A stretch of 64,000 nucleotides of DNA from an uncultured Eubacterium sp. (GTDB lineage: Bacteria > Bacillota > Clostridia > Oscillospirales > Acutalibacteraceae), in NCBI RefSeq assembly GCF_934525195.1, contig NZ_CAKSZA010000003.1, positions 233,736-297,735 on the forward strand, read 5' to 3'. How positions within the stretch are numbered: position 1 is the stretch's first letter; every line of letters starts with the position of its first letter. The notes under the pieces were generated by a model, which was not told where the DNA came from, did no database searches, and saw only the letters and a program-made list of their open reading frames with translations. A program made the translations under genes and the position numbers. Positions 31,216-40,323 of the stretch are shown here, one piece after another.

Positions 31216-32403
31216 ATGAGTGAACATAATCATACACACCACCACGATTACGAAAACTGCTGTGATAATCACACTCCGGATAATCACGGCTGCGGTTGTT
31301 GCGGTGAGGATCACTTTAATGAGCATAAAAAAGAAAAACTCACAAAGATTATCATAAGTGCGGTTTTCTTTGCGGCAGGATATATTATCAGCGAATTTAC
31401 TGAGCTTCCGAGCTATGCTTATCTTGTGTGCTATCTGATTTCTTATCTTATGGTTGGCTTTGATATTGTGAGAGATGCGGCAGACAGCGTTATTCACGGC
31501 AGATTTTTTGATGAAAACTTTCTTATGAGTTTTGCAAGCCTTGGTGCATTTGCAATTAAGGAATACACCGAGGGCGTTGCGGTTGTGCTTTTGTTTACGG
31601 TTGGAGAGTTTATTCAGGGTCTTGCGGTTTCAAAAAGCAGAAAATCGATTGACGTAATTCTTTCTCAAAAACACAAGACGTACACATTGCCTCGTCATTA
31701 TGACAATGAGGAGAGCAAAACCGAGCAAATGATTACCAAATTTGCAAGGATATACACACCGGCTATTTGCATAATTGCGGTTGCAATTGTTGTTGTTCCT
31801 CCGCTTTTCTTCAAAGCAGAGTGGCACGAATGGTTGCACAGAGGCTTTGCCGCACTTGTTGTCGGTTGTCCGTGTGCGATTGTAATTTCAATTCCGCTTT
31901 GCTACAGCGCAGGAATCGGAGCTTGTTCAAAGGACAATGTGTTTGTTAAGAATACTTCAACTATGGACGAAATCAATGCTTGCGACACCGTGATTACTTA
32001 TGAGGATGACAAGAGCATTGACGACATCAAGGTGCTTCAAAACAACGGTCACAAGGTTATTTATCTCGGCAAGGGTCACAACGATTTGACAATGCTTGAG
32101 GCTGCCGACATCGCTGTTGCAGTTGGGGAAGATTGCACGGGAGATGCGGTTAATCTTGCAGATATGGTGATGATTAATTATTCCGACAGCGCAATTGATG
32201 ATGTCAAGAAGAACGCAAAGAAAATTCACGCAATTGCAATGGAAAATATTTACTTCTCCGTTGCCGTAAAGCTTGTAATTTTAATTCTTGATGTTGTGCT
32301 TGCAAAGAGTATTCCTATGTGGTTTGCGATTTTTGGCGACATAGGCGTGTGCCTGCTTGCAGTTGCAAATTCCGCACGAGCAATTTCAATCAAACGAAAA
32401 TAA
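31216..32403 (+). CDS. P1B-type heavy-metal ATPase homologue lacking A and N domains and the phosphorylated Asp
   Basis: 395 aa versus about 620-700 for ZntA/CadA-type pumps. The N-terminus is His/Cys-rich (HNHTHHH, CGCC). All membrane segments align with P1B ATPases, including the metal-site motif GCPCAIVISIP (C218-P-C220) and the C-terminal pair. The actuator domain (with TGES) is replaced by about 14 residues (around 153-166) between SRKSIDVILSQK and MITKFARIYTPA. The N domain and DKTGT are missing: after NACDTVI the chain goes via TYEDDKSID to GKGHND (285-290), the remnant of GDGxND. The frame is intact, with a promoter, SD GAGGTG and terminator. It cannot work as a classical ATPase. Start 31216 is chosen on the SD. 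Confidence 0.85.
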   Translation: MSEHNHTHHHDYENCCDNHTPDNHGCGCCGEDHFNEHKKEKLTKIIISAVFFAAGYIISEFTELPSYAYLVCYLISYLMVGFDIVRDAADSVIHGRFFDENFLMSFASLGAFAIKEYTEGVAVVLLFTVGEFIQGLAVSKSRKSIDVILSQKHKTYTLPRHYDNEESKTEQMITKFARIYTPAICIIAVAIVVVPPLFFKAEWHEWLHRGFAALVVGCPCAIVISIPLCYSAGIGACSKDNVFVKNTSTMDEINACDTVITYEDDKSIDDIKVLQNNGHKVIYLGKGHNDLTMLEAADIAVAVGEDCTGDAVNLADMVMINYSDSAIDDVKKNAKKIHAIAMENIYFSVAVKLVILILDVVLAKSIPMWFAIFGDIGVCLLAVANSARAISIKRK

Positions 32404-32407
32404 TTTT

Positions 32408-32439
32408 AAAGGATATATTCTCAAACGAATATATCCTTT
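32408..32439 (+). terminator. Terminator of the P1B-ATPase-like gene
   Basis: AAAGGATATATTC/GAATATATCCTTT, 13 bp, followed by TTTTTTC. Confidence 0.85.
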
Positions 32440-32516
32440 TTTTCTTGTTAAATGAAAATTTATGTGCTATATTAAAATTACAGAATATAATTATAAACAA
32501 CAGGAGGTAATTTATT

Positions 32517-33083
32517 ATGAACACAGGAACTATTGTTTTGATCGTTGTTGTTGCTTTGATTGTGCTTATCGGGGTGTACATCGGTGCAACCTACAACAAG
32601 CTTGTAAAATCGAAGAACAGCGTTGAGGAAGCATTTTCAACAATGGATGTTTATCTCAAAAAGAGATGGGATTTGATTCCAAACATTGTTGCGTCTGTCA
32701 AGGGCTATGCAAAGCACGAGGCGGAAACACTTGAAAAGGTTATTTCTGCACGAAACAACGGCTATTCGTCAATGAACTCACAGCAAAAGCTTGAGGCAAA
32801 TGCGGAGCTTAACACAGCCATAAAGAGCCTCAATGTTGTTGCGGAGCAATATCCGGAACTCAAGGCAAACCAAAACTTTATGGATTTGAACGCTCAACTC
32901 AAAAAGACAGAGGAGGACATTTCAAACGCAAGAAAGTTCTACAACGCTGTTGTAAAGCAGTATAACAATACTGTTGAGATGTTCCCGTCAAGCATTGTTG
33001 CGTCTATGTTCCGTTTTGAAAAGAGAGATATGTTTGTAGTGGGAGATTCTGTTCAAAGAGAGGCTGTAAAGGTTGAATTCTGA
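32517..33083 (+). CDS. lemA: LemA family protein
   Basis: 188 aa. An N-terminal membrane helix (about 4-24) is followed by a helical-bundle extracellular domain with the family core YNKLVKSKNSVEEAFSTMDV, LKKRWDLIPNIV and ARKFYNAVVKQYN. Function is unknown in general; LemA proteins are often encoded next to DUF2207 or TPM-domain membrane proteins, as here. The SD is CAGGAGGT. Its stop overlaps the next ATG (TGATGA), so the two are co-translated. Confidence 0.93.
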   Translation: MNTGTIVLIVVVALIVLIGVYIGATYNKLVKSKNSVEEAFSTMDVYLKKRWDLIPNIVASVKGYAKHEAETLEKVISARNNGYSSMNSQQKLEANAELNTAIKSLNVVAEQYPELKANQNFMDLNAQLKKTEEDISNARKFYNAVVKQYNNTVEMFPSSIVASMFRFEKRDMFVVGDSVQREAVKVEF

Positions 33084-34789
33084 TGAAAAAGGTTAAATAT
33101 GTGTTTCTGTTTGTGCTGTGCCTTGTGCTTTCTCTTGGCTCAAGCGTGACGGCGCTTGCAGAAGATTATTCAACTTATCCGTATTATATCAAGAATTATG
33201 ATGTGAATATTACCGTAAACGAGGATAACAGCTATCATATCACGGAAAATATTGACTGCTTTTTTAACCAGTACAGGCACGGTATTTATCGTTATATTCC
33301 GATTCGCTTCACTGTGTACAGAGCAGACGAAAGTTCAAGCAATGTCAAGGTGAAAATCAGGCACGCAAAATGCAGCGACAAAACGAGTAATTCCATAGAA
33401 AATAACAATTTTGTTATGCAAATCGGTGACGAGGACGAAACCGTAATCGGCGAAAAATCCTACACCATTTCGTATGATTATTATGTCGGACCCGATTATG
33501 TGGCAGATGCGGATGAGTTTTATTTCAACATCATCGGTGACGGTTGGGACACGGCTATTGACAAGTGCAATTTCACCATCACTATGCCAAAGGAGTTTGA
33601 CAGCTCCAAGCTCGGATTTTCAACGGGTAACTACGGAGTTGTCGGCACGGATATTGTTGACTACAAGGTTGACGGAAATGTGATTAGCGGTCACACAACC
33701 GCACCGTTGAGAGAGCACGAAGCACTTACCGTCAGGACAGAACTTGACGAGGGATATTTCACCTTTGATTATGCTCACGAAAAAATGCTCGATGCGTTTA
33801 TGATTGGACTTCCAGCGATTGCGTTTGCCGTTGTTCTCATCATTTGGTTGAAGTTCGGCAAGGATAAAAAGGTTATCGAAACCGTTGAATTTTATCCGCC
33901 GGAGGGTATGAACAGCCTTGAAGTTTCTTATTGGTACAACGGAAAAGTTGAGAAAAAAGAAATTGTTGCGATTCTCATTGAACTTGCAAACGAGGGATTT
34001 ATTGAAATAACGGAGGACAGCAAGGACACCTATATCCACAGGCTTCGCAATTATGACGGCGATGACGAGGACAAAAGGCAGTTGTTTGATTCGTTGTTCA
34101 AAAACGGCAAACTCAAAGGCACTTATGTCAAGGAATTGCAATATCGTATGGCAGGCACAGCCGAAAAGATTGCAAACAGGTATGTTGTCAGAGTAAATCA
34201 GGCAAAGGCGTTCGATTCCAAATCGCTGTTGCTTCGTGTTTTGTGCTGGGTGATTTCCGTCGGTTCGTTTGCTTTGTCGTGCGTTATTTCTACATTTACA
34301 TTTGTTCCGAAAACAACGGCAACTGCTTTGCGTATAGGTTTTGTGCTTGCTGTGATTAGCTTCTTGCTCTCGTTCTTTGTGCGAAAAAGAAGCGATGAGG
34401 GATACGAAAATCTTTGCAAGGTCAAGAGTTTCAAGACCTTTTTGGAAACAGCCGAAAAGGAAAGACTCGAAGCACTTGTTGAGGAAAATCCAAGTTATTT
34501 TTACGACATTTTGCCGTATGCCTATGTTTTGGGCGTGTCGTCAAAGTGGATAAGAAAATTTGAAAAGATAGCTATGGACCCACCTCATTGGTATTACGGC
34601 AGTAACCCGTACACCTACATTTGGATGGCAAACTTTATGCGTAGCAGCGTGCCACGAATGGGCGACACCATTGTAACTCCAAAACCGTCAGAGCATAACG
34701 GCAGTTCGTATGGCGGAGGCGGTGGCTTCAGCGGTGGCGGCGGATTTTCAGGCGGAGGCTTCGGCGGAGGCGGAGGCGGAAGCTGGTAA
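33083..34789 (+). CDS. DUF2207 membrane protein with glycine-rich C-terminus
   Basis: 568 aa. A signal peptide (about 1-27, cleavage near ALA-ED) precedes an extracytoplasmic DUF2207 beta domain (about 30-230: YDVNITVNEDNSYHITENI, IYRYIPIRF). Then come a membrane helix (about 235-255), a cytoplasmic-type winged region, two more helices (about 385-430) and a Gly/Ser/Phe tail of repeated GGGGFSGG-type units ending in SW. The lemA-DUF2207 pair is widespread in Firmicutes; no activity is established. Translationally coupled to lemA, and followed by a terminator. Confidence 0.88.
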   Translation: MKKVKYVFLFVLCLVLSLGSSVTALAEDYSTYPYYIKNYDVNITVNEDNSYHITENIDCFFNQYRHGIYRYIPIRFTVYRADESSSNVKVKIRHAKCSDKTSNSIENNNFVMQIGDEDETVIGEKSYTISYDYYVGPDYVADADEFYFNIIGDGWDTAIDKCNFTITMPKEFDSSKLGFSTGNYGVVGTDIVDYKVDGNVISGHTTAPLREHEALTVRTELDEGYFTFDYAHEKMLDAFMIGLPAIAFAVVLIIWLKFGKDKKVIETVEFYPPEGMNSLEVSYWYNGKVEKKEIVAILIELANEGFIEITEDSKDTYIHRLRNYDGDDEDKRQLFDSLFKNGKLKGTYVKELQYRMAGTAEKIANRYVVRVNQAKAFDSKSLLLRVLCWVISVGSFALSCVISTFTFVPKTTATALRIGFVLAVISFLLSFFVRKRSDEGYENLCKVKSFKTFLETAEKERLEALVEENPSYFYDILPYAYVLGVSSKWIRKFEKIAMDPPHWYYGSNPYTYIWMANFMRSSVPRMGDTIVTPKPSEHNGSSYGGGGGFSGGGGFSGGGFGGGGGGSW

Positions 34790-34807
34790 AAGAATAGACA
34801 CAAAAAT

Positions 34808-34835
34808 AAAAGTGGAGGGCAATCCTCCACTTTTT
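34808..34835. terminator. Terminator between the DUF2207 and malic enzyme genes
   Basis: AAAGTGGAGG/CCTCCACTTT with a T-run on the plus strand; convergent genes. Confidence 0.8.
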
Positions 34836-34870
34836 TATTTTGGTGAGTTTTATATTTTATGGGAAATAGG

Positions 34871-36043
34871 TTAGATTCTTGCTACGCCGTCTTTGCGAGC
34901 TGCTTCTGCAACTGCGCTTGCAACTGTGTCTTTGATTCTTTCATCAAATGCGTATGGAAGAATGTAGTCCTCGTTGAGCTTGTCGTCATCAACAAGTGAA
35001 GCGATAGCGTAAGCTGCCGCAATTTTCATATTCTCTGTGATAGCAGATGCTCTTACATCAAGTGCACCTCTGAAAATGCCCGGAAATGCAACAACATTGT
35101 TGATTTGGTTAGGGAAGTCCGAACGACCCGTGCCGACGATTTTTGCACCTGCCGCCTTTGCTTCGTCCGGCATAATTTCAGGTGTAGGGTTAGCCATTGC
35201 AAGTACAATAGGGTCTTTGTGCATTGTTTTAATCATATCTTCGGTGAGAACGCCCGGAGCGGAAACACCGATGAAAATATCTGTGCCGACGATAGCGTCC
35301 TTAAGTCCGCCTTTAACCATTCCACGGTTTGTAACCTTTGCAATTTCAGCTTTTGACGGATTGAGTTTTTCTCTGCCCTCATAGATGGCACCTGTTCTGT
35401 CACAAAGGATAACATCCTTTAAACCGAGTGTCATAAGAAGTTTTGCGATTGCGGTGCCTGCCGCACCCGAACCGTTGATAACAGCCTTGCATTCGCCTAA
35501 ATCTTTGCCGATAATCTTTGTTGCGTTGATGAGAGCGGCAGAAACAACAACTGCTGTGCCGTGCTGGTCATCGTGGAAAATAGGAATGTCGCACATTTTC
35601 TTGAGCTTTTCTTCAATCTCGAAGCAACGAGGAGCAGAAATATCCTCAAGGTTGATACCGCCGAATGAGCCTGAAATGTTGTAAACAGTTTGAACAAACT
35701 CGTCTACATCCTTTGTTCTTACGCAAAGAGGGAATGCATCAACATCGCCGAATTCCTTGAAAAGTACGCATTTGCCCTCCATAACAGGCATACCTGCTTC
35801 AGGTCCGATGTCGCCAAGACCGAGAACAGCAGAACCGTCTGTGATAACCGCTACAAGATTGTTTCTTCTTGTGAGTTCATAGCTTTTGTTGTAGTCCTTT
35901 TGGATTTCAAGGCAAGGTTCTGCAACACCCGGTGTGTATGCAAGTGAAAGTGACTTGCTGTCGTTTACCTTTGCTTTGGCAACAACTTCAATTTTTCCGT
36001 TCCATTCGTAGTGCTTTTGGAGTGATTCCTCTCTTATATTCAT
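34871..36043 (-). CDS. NAD(P)-dependent malic enzyme
   Basis: 390-aa short-form malic enzyme that decarboxylates malate to pyruvate. N-terminal blocks are SLSLAYTPGVAEPC and VITDGSAVLGLGDIGPEAGMPVMEGK. The metal site is IPIFHDDQHGTAVV and the dinucleotide motif is GSGAAGTAIAK. ANPTPEIMPDEA and FPNQINNVVAFPGIFRGALD follow. Length matches the bacterial minimal enzyme without the phosphotransacetylase domain. Coenzyme preference is not readable with certainty. It lies downstream of, and on the same strand as, the Ldh2-type dehydrogenase and glpK, but a terminator hairpin stands between. Confidence 0.93.
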   Translation of the reverse strand: MNIREESLQKHYEWNGKIEVVAKAKVNDSKSLSLAYTPGVAEPCLEIQKDYNKSYELTRRNNLVAVITDGSAVLGLGDIGPEAGMPVMEGKCVLFKEFGDVDAFPLCVRTKDVDEFVQTVYNISGSFGGINLEDISAPRCFEIEEKLKKMCDIPIFHDDQHGTAVVVSAALINATKIIGKDLGECKAVINGSGAAGTAIAKLLMTLGLKDVILCDRTGAIYEGREKLNPSKAEIAKVTNRGMVKGGLKDAIVGTDIFIGVSAPGVLTEDMIKTMHKDPIVLAMANPTPEIMPDEAKAAGAKIVGTGRSDFPNQINNVVAFPGIFRGALDVRASAITENMKIAAAYAIASLVDDDKLNEDYILPYAFDERIKDTVASAVAEAARKDGVARI

Positions 36044-36112
36044 TTTAAATTATTCCTTTCGCTTTATGCAATAGTTTTATTATGTGAAAAATTGTGAAAA
36101 TAATAACAAAAA

Positions 36113-36165
36113 AGGAGCAGGTCGCACTCGGACAGAAGCCCGAGGGCATCCCGCCCCTTATTTTT
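36113..36165 (-). terminator. Terminator of the Ldh2-type dehydrogenase gene
   Basis: A long GC-rich imperfect hairpin: AAGGGGCGGGATGCCCTCGG on the minus strand pairs with the copy ending GCTCCTT, followed by TTTTTT. Stem of about 20 bp with five mismatched or G-T positions. Confidence 0.65.
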
Positions 36166-36182
36166 ATGCTGTTTTTATGAGA

Positions 36183-37346
36183 TTACTTTCTCTCGATGTG
36201 AGAAGTAATCTTTTCTTCCTTTTCATAAGGAACATAGTTGTCTTCCCATGGGAATGTGTAAGAAAGACCGAGCTTATCTCTAACATCGTTGATTTCCTTT
36301 TGAACTGCCTCGTTGATAGGAACACCGCTGTTTTCTCTTTCTTTCCAAACAAGATATTCTTTCTCGCCTGCTGTGTAGATTCTGTCCTGACCCGGAGCTT
36401 TCTTTGATGCTCTGATTTCACGGAGAATTTCGCCTGTCTTCTTTCTTGCAGCTTCTTCACCCATAAATTTTGATGTGTCGATAGCAAGGAAGAAGTGACC
36501 GAGATGATAAGGAACAAGGTTGCCGTTTTCATCTTTGCCGTCAAGAGCCTTGCCGTAGTTACCGTCCTGAAGAACAGCAGAGAGAAGCTCAATAATCATA
36601 GCGTAGCCGTAGCCCTTGTAACCGCCGAGTGCTTCGCCGATTCCGCCAAGTGCTGTAAGAGCTGCTGTGCCCTGACGAATTCTCTTGAGTGCTTCGCCTG
36701 CGTCGCCCTCAACAGGGTTGCCGTCAAGACCGATGATTGTGCCCGGATGAACAGGCTCGCCGATTCTTGCGTAGTATTCAATCTTACCGTTTTGTGTGAT
36801 TGATGTTGCACAGTCAAGTACAAAATCAAATTCTTCATCAGACGGAATACCCATTGTGAGTGGGTTTGTACCAAACATACCCTCAACACCGAATGTAGGT
36901 GCAACTGACGGTCTTGCGTTTGTGCCTGTGAAGCCGATGCATCCCTGCTCGGTAGCCTGTGTTGCATAGTAGCCTGCGATACCATAGTGGCAAGAATTAC
37001 GAACTGCAACCATACCAAGACCAAATTCCTTTGCCTTGTCAATAGCCATCTGCATAGCCTTGTAGCCGATAACCTGACCCATACCGTCATGACCGTCAAC
37101 TACTGCTGTGCAAGGTGTTTCCTTAATAACCTCAAAATTTGTTACAGGGTTTTGGATACCTGCAACGATTCTGTCGATATAAATAGGCTTGAATCTGTTA
37201 CAGCCGTGGCTTTCGATACCTCTCTTATCTGATTCCAAAAGAACATCGGTGCAGATTTCTGCATCCTCTCTCGGAACACCGTAACCAACAAAAGCGTCAG
37301 TTACAAAGTCGGTGATTAAATTCCACGGACATACAACTTTTCCCAT
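36183..37346 (-). CDS. Ldh2-family malate/L-lactate/ureidoglycolate dehydrogenase
   Basis: 387-aa NAD(P)-dependent dehydrogenase of the Ldh_2 (YlbC/ComC/AllD) fold, unrelated to classical LDH. Signature blocks are LLESDKRGIESHGCNRF (catalytic His), VDGHDGMGQVIGY, VRNSCHYGIAGYY, GTNARPSVAPTFG with TNPLTMGIP, and GGYKGYGYAMIIELLSA. Members reduce or oxidise 2-hydroxy acids; which one cannot be told from sequence. The C-terminal about 35 residues (Glu/Lys-rich) extend beyond the core. It lies 64 bp downstream of glpK on the same strand, so cotranscription is likely. Confidence 0.88.
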   Translation of the reverse strand: MGKVVCPWNLITDFVTDAFVGYGVPREDAEICTDVLLESDKRGIESHGCNRFKPIYIDRIVAGIQNPVTNFEVIKETPCTAVVDGHDGMGQVIGYKAMQMAIDKAKEFGLGMVAVRNSCHYGIAGYYATQATEQGCIGFTGTNARPSVAPTFGVEGMFGTNPLTMGIPSDEEFDFVLDCATSITQNGKIEYYARIGEPVHPGTIIGLDGNPVEGDAGEALKRIRQGTAALTALGGIGEALGGYKGYGYAMIIELLSAVLQDGNYGKALDGKDENGNLVPYHLGHFFLAIDTSKFMGEEAARKKTGEILREIRASKKAPGQDRIYTAGEKEYLVWKERENSGVPINEAVQKEINDVRDKLGLSYTFPWEDNYVPYEKEEKITSHIERK

Positions 37347-37410
37347 AATTAATAAAACTCCTTTTTGAATATAAATTATTTTGCCAAAGACAAAATTTTA
37401 ACTGATTAAA

Positions 37411-38916
37411 TTATCTTTCCCAATTTCTGCTGCGTTCAACCGCACGCTTCCAGTCGGAATATTGCTTGTTGCGCTTTTCTTCCGGCATAGACGGGATAAA
37501 GATTTTGTCAACCTCACGGTTTGCTTCAATCTCTGCTGTGTCTTTCCAAACGCCTGTTGCAAGACCTGCAAGATATGCTGCACCGAGAGCTGTTGCTTCT
37601 CTGTTCTTCGGACGGTTAACGTTGCAACCGGTCATATCTGCCTGAATTTGCATCATAATATTTGAAATACTTGCACCGCCGTCAACACGCAAATCCTTGA
37701 GTCTGATGTCGCTGTCGTTCATCATAGCTTCCAGCAAGTCTGTCATTTGATATGTAATGCTTTCAAGCACTGCACGGCAAACGTGCTTTTTGTTGATAGA
37801 ACGGGTGAGACCAACCATAATGCCTCTTGCGTACATATCCCAATACGGTGCGCCCAAGCCTGTGAAAGCAGGAACAAGGTATAAGCCGTTGCTGTCCTCA
37901 ACCTGCATTGCAAGTTCGTCACATTCAGCGGCGGAACTGATAAGTTCAAGTTCGTCACGAAGCCATTTGATAACTGAGCCTGCGTTGAATGCAGAACCCT
38001 CAAGGTCGTATGTGATTTTGCCGTCAAGTCCCCAAGCAATACCTGTGAGGAGGTTTGAACGGCTCTCAATTCTCTTTTCGCCTGTGTTCATAAGCAAGAA
38101 GCAACCTGTGCCGTAGGTGTTTTTAGCTTGACCTACTTCAAAGCAACCTTGACCGAACAATGCGCCCGGCTGGTCGCCGATAGCACCTGCAATCGGAACA
38201 CCCTCAAGGTCCTCAATGCCTGTGATTTTTGCAACATTGCCGTAAACACAGCTTGATGGCTTAACCTCAGGCAAAATGCACATTGGGATGCCAAGCTTTT
38301 CGCAAAGGTATTCATCCCAGCAAAGATTGTCAATGTCAAACAACATTGTTCTGCAAGCGTTTGAATAGTCGGTAACATGAACCTTGCCGTCTGTCAAGTT
38401 CCAGATGAGCCATGTGTCGATAGTACCGAAAAGTACTTCGCCTCGCTCTGCCTTTTCTCTTGCGCCCTCAACATTGTCCAAAATCCATTTGATTTTTGTT
38501 GCGCTGAAGTATGCGTCAATCAAAAGACCGGTAGTGCTCTTGATGTAATCTGAAAGTCCCTGCGATTTGAGTTCTTCACAATAATCGGCAGTTCTTCTGC
38601 ACTGCCAAACAATAGCGTTGTAAAGCGGTGCGCCTGTTTCTTTGTCCCAAAGGATAGTTGTTTCTCTTTGATTGGTGATGCCGATGCCTGCGATTTTCTT
38701 TGGGTCAACTGTGCCTTCACGCAATGCACCGATCATAGAACTTACAACAGAGAAAAGAATTTCGTGTGGGTCGTGCTCAACCCAACCGTTTTGCGGATAG
38801 AACTGTGTAAATTCGTTTTGATTTTTAGCGACGATTTCGCCCTTTTTGTTAAAGATAATAGCACGAGAACTGGTAGTGCCCTGGTCAAGTGCCATTACAA
38901 ACTTTTCTTCTGCCAT
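37411..38916 (-). CDS. glpK: Glycerol kinase
   Basis: 501-aa FGGY-family kinase that makes sn-glycerol-3-phosphate from glycerol and ATP. The N-terminal ALDQGTTSSRAIIF phosphate-binding loop, the glycerol site NGWVEHDPHEI, GITNQRETTILWD, and the C-terminal FGGY signature (RVDGGASISNIMMQIQADM) are all present. Length is standard. No glpF, glpD or glpO is adjacent. It is first in a run with the Ldh2-type gene and has a strong sigma-A promoter. Confidence 0.97.
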   Translation of the reverse strand: MAEEKFVMALDQGTTSSRAIIFNKKGEIVAKNQNEFTQFYPQNGWVEHDPHEILFSVVSSMIGALREGTVDPKKIAGIGITNQRETTILWDKETGAPLYNAIVWQCRRTADYCEELKSQGLSDYIKSTTGLLIDAYFSATKIKWILDNVEGAREKAERGEVLFGTIDTWLIWNLTDGKVHVTDYSNACRTMLFDIDNLCWDEYLCEKLGIPMCILPEVKPSSCVYGNVAKITGIEDLEGVPIAGAIGDQPGALFGQGCFEVGQAKNTYGTGCFLLMNTGEKRIESRSNLLTGIAWGLDGKITYDLEGSAFNAGSVIKWLRDELELISSAAECDELAMQVEDSNGLYLVPAFTGLGAPYWDMYARGIMVGLTRSINKKHVCRAVLESITYQMTDLLEAMMNDSDIRLKDLRVDGGASISNIMMQIQADMTGCNVNRPKNREATALGAAYLAGLATGVWKDTAEIEANREVDKIFIPSMPEEKRNKQYSDWKRAVERSRNWER

Positions 38917-38964
38917 AATTAAACCCCTTTTTATAGCATATATATTATTTTATCATATATAGTA

Positions 38965-38993
38965 ATTCTACTATTTATTGCGACAAGTGTCAA
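38965..38993 (-). promoter_or_regulatory. glpK promoter
   Basis: Minus strand TTGACA (38993-38988), 17-bp spacer, TAGAAT (38970-38965), about 50 nt upstream of the start codon. Confidence 0.75.
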
Positions 38994-39046
38994 CATTTAA
39001 ACTAACTAAATTTTTATTGATTTTATGGTTAAATTGACAAAAAATT

Positions 39047-39067
39047 AACAGGCAGAATATGCCTGTT
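39047..39067 (-). terminator. acpP terminator
   Basis: AACAGGCA/TGCCTGTT hairpin followed on the minus strand by AATTTTTTG. Confidence 0.7.
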
Positions 39068-39100
39068 ATATATTTTGCTGTTTTTGTATAATTTTGTCGC

Positions 39101-39337
39101 TTAGTCTTCGGTGGTTGCACCTTCGATAAAGTTGACAACATCCTCAACCGTTTTCATATTTTCGATAACGCTGTCAGGAACTTCAATGCCGTATTGATCC
39201 TCGATGCTCATAACAATGTCAATGGCGTCGAGAGAATCTGCACCGAGATCGCTTGAAAGGTCTGAGGACATTTCGATTGTGTCAGGGTTGACATCAAGCT
39301 GTTCTGCCAAAATATCTTTTACTTCGTCAAAAATCAT
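39101..39337 (-). CDS. acpP: Acyl carrier protein
   Basis: 78-aa acidic four-helix protein. The phosphopantetheine attachment Ser is in L-G-A-D-S-L-D (about residue 36). It carries acyl chains in fatty acid synthesis. It is monocistronic here, away from fab genes, so a secondary ACP role is possible, but the sequence is a normal AcpP type. The SD is AAGGAG. Confidence 0.95.
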   Translation of the reverse strand: MIFDEVKDILAEQLDVNPDTIEMSSDLSSDLGADSLDAIDIVMSIEDQYGIEVPDSVIENMKTVEDVVNFIEGATTED

Positions 39338-39391
39338 AAAGCAACGCTCCTTAAAAATTTGTTGTTATGTTTAATGTAATATGTTATTATC

Positions 39392-39420
39392 ATATTAGTA
39401 AGTTTTGTTTGATTTGTCAA
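39392..39420 (-). promoter_or_regulatory. acpP promoter
   Basis: Minus strand TTGACA (39420-39415), 17-bp spacer, TAATAT (39397-39392). Confidence 0.7.
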
Positions 39421-39465
39421 TAATTTTCTTATAAACAATATCTTAAAAAATTCGGAGGACAAAAT

Positions 39466-40323
39466 ATGAAAGTGGTGAAAACGAGGAGATATCTTTATGG
39501 GCTTACGGGCTATCCTCTCGGTCATTCAATCAGCCCTGTGATTCATAAGGCACTTTTTGAACTTTGCGGTATAGATGCCACTTATCTTATGGTGGAGACT
39601 TCGCCCGATGATTTAGAAAAAGTTTTTGCCGAAACTCTCAGCGGTTTGCGTGGGTTCAATGTCACAATTCCGCACAAAATAAATATCATCAAGTATTTGG
39701 ATGAGCTTTCGCCAAAGGCAAAGTTGTTTGGTGCGGTAAACACAGTTGATGTGCGCGAGGACAAAATTGTTGGACATAACACAGATTGTGCGGGTTTTTT
39801 GTCGGCACTTCAAATGGCGGATATTGAACTTGCGGACAAGGTGCTTCTTTGCGGAAGCGGCGGAGTTTCGCGTATGATTGCGTTTGAATCCGTTTTGGCA
39901 GAAGCCGATTTGACTGTTGCGGTCAGAGAATCAAGTTTTGCCGCCGCAAATGAACTCAAAAAAGAAATAAAGGACAAGCTCAACAAGGATATCAGGGTTA
40001 TAATGCTGTCGGATGCAAAGGGAGAGTATGATTTGATTATCAACGGAACTCCCGTCGGAATGTATCCAAACACGGATGCGTGTCCTGTTTCAAAAGAGGT
40101 TGTTGCAGGAGCAAAGGCGGTTTTTGATGTTATTTATAATCCGCAGGAAACTGTGCTTTTGAAATATGCGAAAGAGGCGGGGATTAAGTATTCAGACGGT
40201 CTTTCGATGCTTGTTTGGCAGGCTGCCGTTGCACAGGAAATTTGGAACGGCGTCAAATTTTCAAATGACGACATTGAAAAGGTAATCAAAATTGCCCAAA
40301 AGGAGCTGGAGAAAAATGAATAA
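39466..40323 (+). CDS. aroE: Shikimate dehydrogenase
   Basis: 285-aa NADPH enzyme that reduces 3-dehydroshikimate to shikimate. YGLTGYPLGHSISPVIHKALF is the shikimate-binding N-terminus, GFNVTIPHKINIIKYLDELS holds the catalytic Lys, GHNTDCAGFLSAL the Asn/Asp pair, and LLCGSGGVSRMIAF the (slightly degenerate) Rossmann loop. DGLSMLVWQAAVAQEIWNG is the C-terminal Gln/Tyr region. The SD is TCGGAGGAC. The 3' end overlaps aroK by 8 nt. Confidence 0.95.
   Translation: MKVVKTRRYLYGLTGYPLGHSISPVIHKALFELCGIDATYLMVETSPDDLEKVFAETLSGLRGFNVTIPHKINIIKYLDELSPKAKLFGAVNTVDVREDKIVGHNTDCAGFLSALQMADIELADKVLLCGSGGVSRMIAFESVLAEADLTVAVRESSFAAANELKKEIKDKLNKDIRVIMLSDAKGEYDLIINGTPVGMYPNTDACPVSKEVVAGAKAVFDVIYNPQETVLLKYAKEAGIKYSDGLSMLVWQAAVAQEIWNGVKFSNDDIEKVIKIAQKELEKNE

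Noticed and set aside
31216..32403. P-type ATPase as a frameshifted pseudogene
   Set aside because: The frame is continuous, with intact SD and terminator, and the missing parts match domain boundaries. Kept as CDS with the oddity noted.
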